DNA of 64,000 bases from contig JAEWCQ010000016.1 in NCBI GenBank assembly GCA_023390555.1, forward strand, positions 124,001 through 188,000, in the 5' to 3' direction. Positions 35,962 through 43,852 of this stretch are shown here, in pieces (the first letter of the stretch is position 1; the number at the start of each line of letters is the position of its first letter). Under the pieces are notes generated by a model that saw only the letters and a list, made by a program, of their open reading frames with translations, was not told where the DNA came from and did no database searches. Source of the DNA: Bacillota bacterium (GTDB lineage Bacteria > Bacillota > Clostridia > Lachnospirales > Lachnospiraceae). The translations under genes were made by a program, and so were the position numbers.

Positions 35962-36324
35962 GCATTCCGCTGGGAAAGGCATTCTTGCATGGTGGAAGAA
36001 AAGTAAAAACTTGCCAAATGGATTGACAGACAAGTTAATTTAAATGGTTATGGGTTGAAAATAGTCACACGGTGATGCTATAATAATTAGCATATCTGTG
36101 CTATTTATTATTACCCATCGTATATATGGAATGGTGACGGAATCATTAGATGCAATGATTCATAGAATCATCTTTAAATCTTTCCAGTCATGAATGCACG
36201 ATACTTTGTTTGCAGTAATGGAATGGCAGCCTCATGGCAAAATGGTATAATAACGGTGTAGTAACTCGTAAAAACAACATTATAAAGGTCTGAAAAATGG
36301 CTTAAATAGGGAGAATATTTAAAG
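35962..36324 (+). promoter_or_regulatory. 363-base leader region before pyrE
   Basis: No gene is seen. It contains two promoter candidates: TTGAAA 36055-36060 with TATAAT 36079-36084, 18 apart, and an extended -10 TGGTATAAT ending at 36251, close to pyrE. Between them is a perfect inverted repeat, GAATCATT-N6-AATGATTC (36140-36161), with a third GAATCAT at 36165-36171. It could be an operator or RNA hairpin. There is no T-run after it, so it is not a terminator. Confidence 0.5.
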
Positions 36325-37002
36325 ATGGAAGCTTACAAAAAAGAGTTTATCGAATTTATGGTAGATTGTGAAGTTTTGAAATTTGGAGACTTTACCTTAA
36401 AAAGCGGAAGAAAATCACCGTTTTTCATGAATGCAGGAGCCTATGTAACCGGTGCGCAGCTTGAAAAACTGGGAGAATACTATGCGAAGGCAATCCATGA
36501 CAATTACGGAACTGATTTTGATGTCCTGTTTGGACCGGCATATAAAGGCATTCCACTTAGCGTAGCAACTACAATTGCATTCAGCAAACTGTATGGAAAA
36601 GAAATCCGCTACTGTTCAAACCGGAAAGAGGCCAAGGATCACGGTGACACCGGTATTCTTCTTGGAAGCAAGATTAAGGATGGAGACAGAGTGGTTATAA
36701 TTGAGGATGTGACAACCTCCGGTAAATCGATTGCCGAGACGTTTCCGATTATTCAGGCACAGGGCGATGTAAAGATCCTCGGTCTTATGGTATCGCTAAA
36801 CCGCATGGAAAAGGGCCTGGAAACAGACAAGAGTGCTTTGGATGAAATTCAGGACAAATATGGTTTCCCGGCACGCGCCATCGTATCCATGAAAGAAGTG
36901 ACGGAATGCCTTCATAATATACCGTATGAGGGGAAGATCGTTATTGATGATGCAATAAAAACTGCAATTGACAGATATTATGAGCAATATGGCGCAAATT
37001 GA
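36325..37002 (+). CDS. pyrE: Orotate phosphoribosyltransferase
   Basis: 225 residues. It converts orotate and PRPP to OMP. Motifs are FTLKSGRKSPFFMNAGAY, FGPAYKGIPLS, YCSNRKEAKDHGDTG (the catalytic lysine loop) and the PRPP-binding VVIIEDVTTSGKSIAET. Start ATG 36325 with GGGAG upstream. It is separated from pyrD by 6 kb of unrelated accessory genes and has its own promoter, but belongs to the same pathway. Confidence 0.95.
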   Translation: MEAYKKEFIEFMVDCEVLKFGDFTLKSGRKSPFFMNAGAYVTGAQLEKLGEYYAKAIHDNYGTDFDVLFGPAYKGIPLSVATTIAFSKLYGKEIRYCSNRKEAKDHGDTGILLGSKIKDGDRVVIIEDVTTSGKSIAETFPIIQAQGDVKILGLMVSLNRMEKGLETDKSALDEIQDKYGFPARAIVSMKEVTECLHNIPYEGKIVIDDAIKTAIDRYYEQYGAN

Positions 37003-37025
37003 TTGAAACAGATGGGGAAGAAAAG

Positions 37026-37490
37026 GTGAATAACAGGATTAGAAAAATACTCCGTATCCTGGCTTGGATTTTGTTTGGAGTATATTTGATACTATTGCTC
37101 TACTTCCTGTTTTTTGCAGAGATAACGGGAAGGACCTATACGGGAAGAACCTATCACTATAATCTTGTACCTTTGAAAGAGATACACAGATTTTTGAAAT
37201 ACCGAAAGGCATTGGGAAACTTTGCGGTATTTTCGAATCTGGCCGGAAATGTGATCGCCTTTGTCCCGTATGGAATGTTGATACCATTGCTTTCACACAA
37301 AAGCCGTCATTTCTGGCGGGTAATACTGCTCAGTTTTGATTTCAGCCTGCTGGTAGAGACCGTACAGCTGATATCCAAGGTTGGAAGCTTTGATGTCGAT
37401 GATTTGATACTGAATACAATCGGCGGCGCAATCGGATTCTGTTGTTTCCTGATTGCAGACTATTTGCGCCGTCGTCTAAGGAGAAAATAG
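37026..37490 (+). CDS. VanZ-like membrane protein
   Basis: 154 residues with four hydrophobic segments. It shows the VanZ pattern: YNLVPLKEIHRF, then NLAGNVIAFVPYGMLIPLL and VGSFDVDDLILNTIGGAIGF. VanZ proteins affect teicoplanin resistance or cell-envelope properties; a specific role here is not known. The start is a GTG at 37026 with GGGGAAG upstream; a TTG at 36999 overlapping the pyrE stop is an alternative. Two bases separate it from the next gene. Confidence 0.82.
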   Translation: MNNRIRKILRILAWILFGVYLILLLYFLFFAEITGRTYTGRTYHYNLVPLKEIHRFLKYRKALGNFAVFSNLAGNVIAFVPYGMLIPLLSHKSRHFWRVILLSFDFSLLVETVQLISKVGSFDVDDLILNTIGGAIGFCCFLIADYLRRRLRRK

Positions 37491-37492
37491 AA

Positions 37493-37831
37493 ATGGCACG
37501 TAGAAATCGTGGTGGACATAACTATAAATTTACAGAGAAAACGCATTCTGTCCGCGGAGTGGTGGCAATCATACTTTCCATTCTGTCATTTGCTGCCTGT
37601 GGAGTCCTGATTTATCTGTCTTATTCGAACAGAGGGAATGCAGGAATCTATATCGGAAGCGCGGGCATACTTGGCTTTTTTATCTCTGTCATTGCGTTTA
37701 TCACTGCTGTGATGAGTATCCGGGAACAGGAGACTTTTCGTGTGGTTCCGTATGCATCATTGGGTGTTTCCCTGATATCACTGGCAGTCTGGATCACCAT
37801 TTATTTAGGAGGAATCGGATGGAACGGTTAG
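37493..37831 (+). CDS. Small membrane protein, three segments, unknown function
   Basis: 112 residues. A basic N-terminus (MARRNRGGHNYKF) is followed by three hydrophobic segments (VVAIILSILSFAACGVLIYL; IGSAGILGFFISVIAFITAV; LGVSLISLAVWITIYLGGI). It resembles small uncharacterised membrane proteins of Lachnospiraceae, but I do not recognise a function. AAGGAG lies before ATG 37493. Its 3' end overlaps the HD gene by 13 bases, so the two are co-translated. Confidence 0.75.
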   Translation: MARRNRGGHNYKFTEKTHSVRGVVAIILSILSFAACGVLIYLSYSNRGNAGIYIGSAGILGFFISVIAFITAVMSIREQETFRVVPYASLGVSLISLAVWITIYLGGIGWNG

Positions 37832-38406
37832 AGAAACAGATTGCGTTTATTCTGGAAATGGATAAGATGAAATCCATCCTGCGTCAGACCTATCTGGCAG
37901 ATGGGAGCAGAAAGGAAGATGATGCCGAACATTCCTGGCATCTTACCCTGATGGCCTTTCTTCTTGCAGAGTACGCGAATGAACCTGTAGATGTATTAAA
38001 GACCATGAAAATGGTTATGCTTCATGATGTGATTGAGATTGATGCAGGGGATACCTATGCCTATGATGAGGCAGGGAATCAGACAAAGCGGATCAGAGAG
38101 CTTGCGGCGGCAGAGCGGATTTTTGCAATTCTGCCGGAAGATCAGGGGATGGAATTTCGTGCGCTCTGGGATGAGTTCGAAGCCATGGAAACACCGGAGG
38201 CCCGTTTTGCCAATACACTTGATAAGATACAGCCGGTACTGCTGACCAATATGGCAGGCGGCAAGTCCTGGAAGGAGCACGGCGTGAAGCGTGCGCAGAT
38301 CATGGGACGCAATGCCAGGACGAACGAGGGTTCACAGGAGCTATGGCAGTATGTGAAGATATTGATTGAAGAAAATATCGGGAATGGAAATATTAAGGAT
38401 GAGTGA
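37819..38406 (+). CDS. HD-domain hydrolase (YfbR/HDDC2-like, probable 5'-nucleotidase)
   Basis: 195 residues. The metal-binding HD set is visible: DDAEHSWHLTLMAFLLAEYA, MVMLHDVIEIDAGDTYAYD (the HD pair), and FANTLDKIQPVLL (the distal Asp). This order is that of YfbR/HDDC2 proteins, which dephosphorylate deoxynucleoside monophosphates. Its stop overlaps the next start. Its location among nucleotide genes (pyrE, purE) agrees with a nucleotide substrate, but the exact one is unknown. Confidence 0.85.
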   Translation: MERLEKQIAFILEMDKMKSILRQTYLADGSRKEDDAEHSWHLTLMAFLLAEYANEPVDVLKTMKMVMLHDVIEIDAGDTYAYDEAGNQTKRIRELAAAERIFAILPEDQGMEFRALWDEFEAMETPEARFANTLDKIQPVLLTNMAGGKSWKEHGVKRAQIMGRNARTNEGSQELWQYVKILIEENIGNGNIKDE

Positions 38407-40511
38407 TGATGGGATATAAGGAGATATTTGCAGCGGAAAACGAAGAAGTAGGAGAACGTCTGGAGCTTGTGACAGAGCGTATCGGGCAGATCGCGTCTGA
38501 ACATATCGTGCAGGAAAACTATCAGGATTATTTCAACCGGATAGCAGGATTTATTCTGGATACGTATCGGATTTTAAAACAGGAAGAATCCGGTGAGCTG
38601 GATAGGCGCTCTATGGAGGAATGTATAGAAACAAATCACAGGCTCTATGCGGATATCGAATCGGAACGGTATGGACAGAGCTATGCTAATCCGGTCTATG
38701 CAGTCAAAGTGCTCGGAGAGGAATGCGGCCCTGTATTGTGCATGCTCTATGCGGAGCTTCGTGCGCTGATCTCCTACGCCTTTGAGGGTAGAAAACTAAA
38801 TTATACGATTCTCTGTGAACTGTTTTCACAGGTATATACCTGCTTCGAAGAGGAGGAGGGCACGACTGCGCAGGAGCTTCAGCAGGTGCTCTACTGGTTT
38901 TTCCATGATTACAGTGAGATCTTCTCCGAACAGGGCGTTCGGGAAATGGTGGATCCTTCGAATGATTTCTTTACGGAAATGCTGCTGCATGCAGATTTGA
39001 CGGATTTACGTTATCTCTATCGTTACGGTGAATACATCAGTGAAGATGAAATCCGGATGGCAGAATATATGAATACCTTTGATGCGGCAGAGATTCAGAA
39101 AATGGCAGATACTTATACGGAGGGATACCGCATTGGATTTAAGACGACAGGTAAGGATATCACGATAAAATCCACAGTTTGTGTCCACTACCCGATCGGA
39201 ATGGAGCGCATGGTACGTGCAGCAGTGAAGAACTTTGCAGAGATTGGCCTGCAATCTACGATATACCGGGATGCCGTCACGTCCTTTGCTAATCGAGGAA
39301 ATGCAAAGAGAGGCTGTTTTTCCAAATCTCCGAACAGACAGTTTGATTACGATCATAAATCCGACCGAGCCCTGTACCTGGATAAGGCATTTGTGGAACG
39401 CCGACTGGAAACACTGCGTACCGCATATGAACACTACAAAGATCTGGCGAAGAGACACGGTGGCCCGGCTGTGATCGAGGTGTTCGGAGAGCCTGCCTTT
39501 GAGCCGGAGAACAGGAAAGAAGCGTTGCACTATAACGAAAAGCAGAATCAACTGAATGTATATTACGCATCCATGGCCGGACAGATTACAAATCAGTATA
39601 TTCCGGGCGAGGAACGCAGTTTTACGATTATCGCATATCCGGTTCCGTCAATCGGAGACCGGTTTGAAGAGATATTTGCAAAAACCGTGGAGCTGAATAC
39701 CCTGGATTATGTACTTTACCGGGATATGCAGCAGAAGATCATCGATGTACTGGATACCGGTACCCAGGCACATGTGACCGGAAAGGGAAGTAATCAGACC
39801 GATCTGACCGTGTCTCTTTATCCGCTGAAGCAGCCGCAGAAAGAAACCATCTTCGAAAACTGTGTGGCGGATGTGAATATTCCGGTCGGAGAGGTATTCA
39901 CCTCACCGGTATTAAAGGGTACCAATGGAGTGCTCCATGTCTCACAGGTATACCTGAATCAGCTGAAATATATTGATTTAAAGATTACGTTTGCTGACGG
40001 AATGATCACCGATTATTCCTGTAAGAATTTTGCCTCGGAAGAGGAGAACCGAAAATATATCTATGAAAATGTACTGATGTACCATGAAGCATTGCCGATG
40101 GGTGAATTCGCGATTGGTACAAATACAACGGCATACCGCATGGCGAGGGATTTTTCCATTGCAGATAAACTTCCAATTCTGATTGCCGAAAAGACAGGAC
40201 CGCATTTTGCAGTCGGTGATACCTGCTATTCTCATGAAGAGGATACGGCAACTTACAATCCGGACGGAAAGGAGATTGTGGCACGGGAGAATGCCATTTC
40301 CGCACTGCGCGCAGAGGATATGAGCAAAGCATATTTCAACTGCCACACCGATATCACGATTCCTTACGATGAACTGGACTGTATTACCGTGATAAGGGCA
40401 GACGGTTCTACGGCGGATATCATCCGGGACGGACTGTTTGTCGTTGCAGGTACGGAGGAACTGAATCAGCCATTAATTAGTGAAGCTAATAAAAGTGATA
40501 ATTATTTATAA
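38406..40511 (+). CDS. M29-family metallo-aminopeptidase with long N-terminal extension
   Basis: 701 residues; ordinary M29 aminopeptidases have about 410. The C-terminal half holds the family's two-metal site: VPVGEVFTSP-like NIPVGEVFTSP near residue 493, LPMGEFAIGTNT near 565, GPHFAVGDTCYSHEED near 598, and CHTDITIP near 647. The first about 270 residues are acidic and helix-rich with no match I recognise. No signal peptide is present, so it trims peptides in the cytoplasm. Two ATGs (38406 and 38409) follow AAGGA; the first overlaps the HD gene stop. Confidence 0.85.
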   Translation: MMGYKEIFAAENEEVGERLELVTERIGQIASEHIVQENYQDYFNRIAGFILDTYRILKQEESGELDRRSMEECIETNHRLYADIESERYGQSYANPVYAVKVLGEECGPVLCMLYAELRALISYAFEGRKLNYTILCELFSQVYTCFEEEEGTTAQELQQVLYWFFHDYSEIFSEQGVREMVDPSNDFFTEMLLHADLTDLRYLYRYGEYISEDEIRMAEYMNTFDAAEIQKMADTYTEGYRIGFKTTGKDITIKSTVCVHYPIGMERMVRAAVKNFAEIGLQSTIYRDAVTSFANRGNAKRGCFSKSPNRQFDYDHKSDRALYLDKAFVERRLETLRTAYEHYKDLAKRHGGPAVIEVFGEPAFEPENRKEALHYNEKQNQLNVYYASMAGQITNQYIPGEERSFTIIAYPVPSIGDRFEEIFAKTVELNTLDYVLYRDMQQKIIDVLDTGTQAHVTGKGSNQTDLTVSLYPLKQPQKETIFENCVADVNIPVGEVFTSPVLKGTNGVLHVSQVYLNQLKYIDLKITFADGMITDYSCKNFASEEENRKYIYENVLMYHEALPMGEFAIGTNTTAYRMARDFSIADKLPILIAEKTGPHFAVGDTCYSHEEDTATYNPDGKEIVARENAISALRAEDMSKAYFNCHTDITIPYDELDCITVIRADGSTADIIRDGLFVVAGTEELNQPLISEANKSDNYL

Positions 40512-40512
40512 C

Positions 40513-40541
40513 TTCATTTTCCTGAGAGAACAGTGTATACT
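40513..40541 (+). promoter_or_regulatory. purE promoter
   Basis: TTCATT at 40513-40518 and TATACT at 40536-40541, 17 bases apart, just after the aminopeptidase stop. Confidence 0.5.
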
Positions 40542-40573
40542 ATACTCAAAGAAAAGGCAAAGGAGATACGATT

Positions 40574-41080
40574 ATGGCAAAAGTAGGAATCGTTATGGGC
40601 AGTGATTCAGATCTGTCTGTAATGGCAAAGGCAGCTGATATTTTGGAGGAATTAGGAATTGAGTATGAGATGACCATTATCTCTGCACATCGTGAACCGG
40701 ATGTATTCTTTGCATATGCAAAATCTGCAGAGGAAAAGGGAATGAAAGTAATCATTGCCGGAGCAGGAATGGCCGCTCATCTTCCGGGTATGTGTGCAGC
40801 CATCTTCCCAATGCCGGTAATCGGTATTCCAATGCATACGACATCTCTTGGCGGACGTGATTCTTTATATTCGATTGTTCAGATGCCGACCGGCATACCG
40901 GTGGCAACCGTTGCAATCAACGGAGGCGCCAATGCAGGAATTCTGGCTGCAAAGATTCTCGCAACTTCCGATGCGGATTTACTGCAAAGATTGAAAGATT
41001 ATTCTGAAAATCTCAAAGATCAAGTTGTCGCAAAAGATCAAAAGCTTCAGGAAGTCGGATACAAGAATTACGCAAAATAA
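40574..41080 (+). CDS. purE: N5-carboxyaminoimidazole ribonucleotide mutase
   Basis: 168 residues. Class I PurE moves the carboxyl group on the imidazole in purine synthesis. Motifs are VGIVMGSDSDLSVM, IISAHREPDVF with the catalytic histidine and IIAGAGMAAHLPGM. The gene stands alone with its own promoter and terminator, without purK. A bicarbonate-ATP partner would have to be elsewhere in the genome. Confidence 0.95.
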   Translation: MAKVGIVMGSDSDLSVMAKAADILEELGIEYEMTIISAHREPDVFFAYAKSAEEKGMKVIIAGAGMAAHLPGMCAAIFPMPVIGIPMHTTSLGGRDSLYSIVQMPTGIPVATVAINGGANAGILAAKILATSDADLLQRLKDYSENLKDQVVAKDQKLQEVGYKNYAK

Positions 41081-41114
41081 AACTTTGGATCGGTAAAGGT
41101 TTGTATGAGACAGC

Positions 41115-41178
41115 AGAGACTGTTTCCCTCCCCCTTCGGAGATTGCTCAGAGGGGAGATGGGGAAAGTCTCTTTTTTA
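41115..41178 (+). terminator. Rho-independent terminator after purE
   Basis: AGAGAC at 41115-41120 pairs with GTCTCT at 41167-41172. Inner pairs TTTCCC/GGGAAA and CCCCT/AGGGG extend the stem. It ends with a run of T. Confidence 0.85.
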
Positions 41179-41247
41179 TTCGATAGGAAAGCACCTTGCA
41201 ATCTTTGTTCCCGCAGGCAAGTGCAGAGTACCCCGATGTGGTTGGCA

Positions 41248-41276
41248 TTGATGATCCTATGAAACAGTGCTATAAT
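41248..41276 (+). promoter_or_regulatory. Promoter of the GntR gene
   Basis: TTGATG at 41248-41253 and TATAAT at 41271-41276, 17 bases apart, with a TGC extension before the -10. Confidence 0.7.
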
Positions 41277-41307
41277 GTAAACTATTAACAAATATGGGAG
41301 AAAGCAT

Positions 41308-42033
41308 ATGGCATTAGAAAAATCATCACATCATCCCTTATATCGTCAGCTGATGGAAGAATTAAAGATGCTGATACATACGGGAGTTTATAAATATGGA
41401 GAAAAAATCCCTACAGAACCGGAGCTTGCGAGTCAGTACGATGTCAGCCGGATTACGGTGCGAAGGACGATTGAAGAATTATGTACCCAGGGATATCTGG
41501 TAAAGCATCAGGGAAAGGGAACTTTTGTGGAGGCTCCGAAGATCTATCGAAAGGTAGAACAGCAGAGCAATATGAGTTTTACAGATGCCTGTAGAATCAA
41601 CAAAAGAGAACCGTCTTCCCATGTGCTGTCCTGCGATATCATCCAACCGGAAGACTGGCAGCAGAGTTTCTTTCATTTGGGAGAGGCGGACAGGCTGATT
41701 TATATCCAGCGTATCCTATCGGCAGACAGTATTCCTGTAATTAATGAGCATATCTATTTGCCGACTTCCCGGTTTGCGGGATTTGATGCAGGTAAACTGG
41801 AGAATGGTTCCTTATTCCGTCTGCTCGAGGAGGAGTATCACGTGAGTGGCTCTGAGAAAAGCCGCAGTACGATCGAGATCGGAACAGCCAGTCAGAATCT
41901 TTCGGAGTTGTTGCAGATACTCGTCGGAGAACCGATCATGATACTCAGCAGCTATATGGAAGATGAGCAGGCCAATCCGCTCTATATGAGCAGGGAATTT
42001 ATCGTAGGCAGCCGTTATATGATATCGATATAG
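41308..42033 (+). CDS. GntR-family regulator, HutC/UTRA subfamily (FrlR-like)
   Basis: 241 residues. The N-terminal winged helix (PLYRQLMEELKMLIHTGVYKYGEKIPTEPELASQYDVSRITVRRTIEEL) is standard; residues about 90-240 form a UTRA effector domain. HutC-type regulators usually repress a neighbouring sugar or amino-sugar operon and are released by the phosphorylated substrate. The genes downstream include FrlB- and FrlD-like enzymes, which fits FrlR. A terminator separates it from those genes; a palindrome in their promoter is a likely target. Confidence 0.9.
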   Translation: MALEKSSHHPLYRQLMEELKMLIHTGVYKYGEKIPTEPELASQYDVSRITVRRTIEELCTQGYLVKHQGKGTFVEAPKIYRKVEQQSNMSFTDACRINKREPSSHVLSCDIIQPEDWQQSFFHLGEADRLIYIQRILSADSIPVINEHIYLPTSRFAGFDAGKLENGSLFRLLEEEYHVSGSEKSRSTIEIGTASQNLSELLQILVGEPIMILSSYMEDEQANPLYMSREFIVGSRYMISI

Positions 42034-42090
42034 TTTGGATCAGGGGATTTGTTTCCGTGCCGGAAACGGATTTCGATCATAAGATGTTTC

Positions 42091-42134
42091 AAAAAAGAGG
42101 AGAACTCCTTACACAGAGTTTTCTTCTTTTTTTT
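42091..42134 (+). terminator. Terminator after the GntR gene
   Basis: AAAAAGAGGAGAACTC pairs with GAGTTTTCTTCTTTTT (loop near 42108-42115, T-run to 42134), with G-T pairs. Confidence 0.75.
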
Positions 42135-42206
42135 GTGAAAAGAATACAAAAGGCAGAGAAAAAAACTGGCGATTATCACAAAAAATAAACAATTGCAGAA
42201 AGTCTA

Positions 42207-42236
42207 TTGTAATATAACGTTATAAGATGATATAAT
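42207..42236 (+). promoter_or_regulatory. Promoter of the Amadori-like operon with palindromic operator
   Basis: TTGTAA at 42207-42212 and TATAAT at 42231-42236, 18 bases apart. The spacer holds the perfect 12-base palindrome TATAACGTTATA at 42213-42224. GntR/HutC regulators bind palindromes of this length and A/T style, so it is a good candidate operator for the gene upstream. Confidence 0.68.
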
Positions 42237-42257
42237 ACGATTCAAGGAGGGAAAGGG

Positions 42258-43808
42258 ATGCAAAACAACAAAAAAACAATGATAATTGCAAATTATTTAT
42301 ATGATGGATGCAGCATGGATGCGCATGCCGGATATCTTTGGATCGAAGGGAACCGCATAGCTGAATGTGGATTTGGAGAGCCGCAGCCGGAGCTGTTAAG
42401 CCATGCGGATCAGGTTCTAGAATATGAGAAAGAACTGGTCATGCCGGGAATCACAGATACGCACACGTTTTTTACCGGATATGCGATTTATCATATCGGC
42501 GCGGATACGTCAGCAGTTACCGACAATGAGGCAGGCCGCCGGATTTTGAAACAGTATGAGCATGAGAAACTGCCACCCAATGTACTGTTTGGCCATGGTT
42601 GGAATCCGAATCTGTGGGATGGGGAATCAGCTGCAAAAATGCTGGAAAAGGAATGGCCGGATAAATCCGTCATTATTTTCAGTGCAGATCGCAGTACCTG
42701 CATTTTAAATTCCTCCGCAAGAAAGAGATATCAGTTTACACCGGAGACCTGTTATCCGGAAGCGTATCACCGGATCATGCGGGAATATTTAAATGACAGG
42801 GAGTTTATTGAGCGGGAATTTGCAGACTATATGCATAAGATGAATGCCAGAGGTGTAACGAGTGTCAAAGAAATGGGATTTGACGATTACTACGGTTTTA
42901 CCGATTATTTGAAGGAACTCGAAGCTTCTGACCGGATGACACTGCGAATTTTTTTCATGTCTCAGCCTGTGGGAGCACCGATGGATCTCAATTATGCGAA
43001 ACGGATGCGAGATACCTTTACCGGTGATAAGGTTCGCTTTTCGGGATTTAACCGAATGACGGACGGAACGATTGCCGATTTCAGAGGAGATTTAAAGCAG
43101 CCATATGAGGAAAAGGATTTCTGCTGCGGTATTTCCATTGATTACGAAGGGATAGAGCAGGAGGTTCTTGCGGCTGATCGGGAAGGATTCCGTTATTCGC
43201 TCCATGCACAGGGAGATGCAGCCGTTGGTAAAGTACTTGCAATCTATGATAAGTGCAGGAAAACAGATAGAAGGCTTGTCAACCGGCATGCAATAACAGA
43301 TATGGAATTTACCGATCCCAAAGACCTGAAGAAAATGGGGGAACTCGGTGTCACAGCCGAACTCTATTTCCAGATCATGTCTCTGGATACGGGAGAAGTG
43401 ATAAAAGACAATATTCAAAAAACAATCGGAAAGGAGAGAGGAAGATATTACTGGAACAGAAGAAAGATGGCAGACGAGGGCGTTAATTTAAGCGGAGCGA
43501 CGGATCTTCCGCTGCTGTTTACCAGTTTGCCGGAATCCATTTATTATTCCTGCGGAGGATATCTGAATGGACAGGTGGAACCGTTCCAGCAGGAAAATAC
43601 GATTACCGTTTGGGAGATGCTGCAGGCATGGACCATCGGAGGACAGCGGAATCTTGGAATGGAGGACAGACTTGGGACACTGGAAAAAGGAAAGCTCGCA
43701 GATATTACCGTATTTGACCGTAATCTGTTGAAGACAGAACGAAAAGAAGTAAGAGAAGCAAAAGTTGTACTGACTATGGTGGATGGGGAAGTTGTTTATC
43801 AACAATGA
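42258..43808 (+). CDS. Amidohydrolase family 3 protein (YtcJ-like)
   Basis: 516 residues. The TIM-barrel amidohydrolase signature VMPGITDTHTFF appears near residue 64 with a His-x-x variant rather than the usual HxH: DTHTFF has a single His. Others are YSLHAQGDAAVGKVL, RHAITDMEF and LSGATDLPLLF. The C-terminal NLGMEDRLGTLEKGKLADITVFDRN is typical. It has no signal peptide, so it works in the cytoplasm, perhaps on an amide or cyclic amide of the sugar-amine compound handled by the next genes. The substrate is unknown. Confidence 0.8.
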   Translation: MQNNKKTMIIANYLYDGCSMDAHAGYLWIEGNRIAECGFGEPQPELLSHADQVLEYEKELVMPGITDTHTFFTGYAIYHIGADTSAVTDNEAGRRILKQYEHEKLPPNVLFGHGWNPNLWDGESAAKMLEKEWPDKSVIIFSADRSTCILNSSARKRYQFTPETCYPEAYHRIMREYLNDREFIEREFADYMHKMNARGVTSVKEMGFDDYYGFTDYLKELEASDRMTLRIFFMSQPVGAPMDLNYAKRMRDTFTGDKVRFSGFNRMTDGTIADFRGDLKQPYEEKDFCCGISIDYEGIEQEVLAADREGFRYSLHAQGDAAVGKVLAIYDKCRKTDRRLVNRHAITDMEFTDPKDLKKMGELGVTAELYFQIMSLDTGEVIKDNIQKTIGKERGRYYWNRRKMADEGVNLSGATDLPLLFTSLPESIYYSCGGYLNGQVEPFQQENTITVWEMLQAWTIGGQRNLGMEDRLGTLEKGKLADITVFDRNLLKTERKEVREAKVVLTMVDGEVVYQQ

Positions 43809-43852
43809 GATTTGAGCAAAAACAGTGAATGTAGATGAGAGAGGAAAAAACA

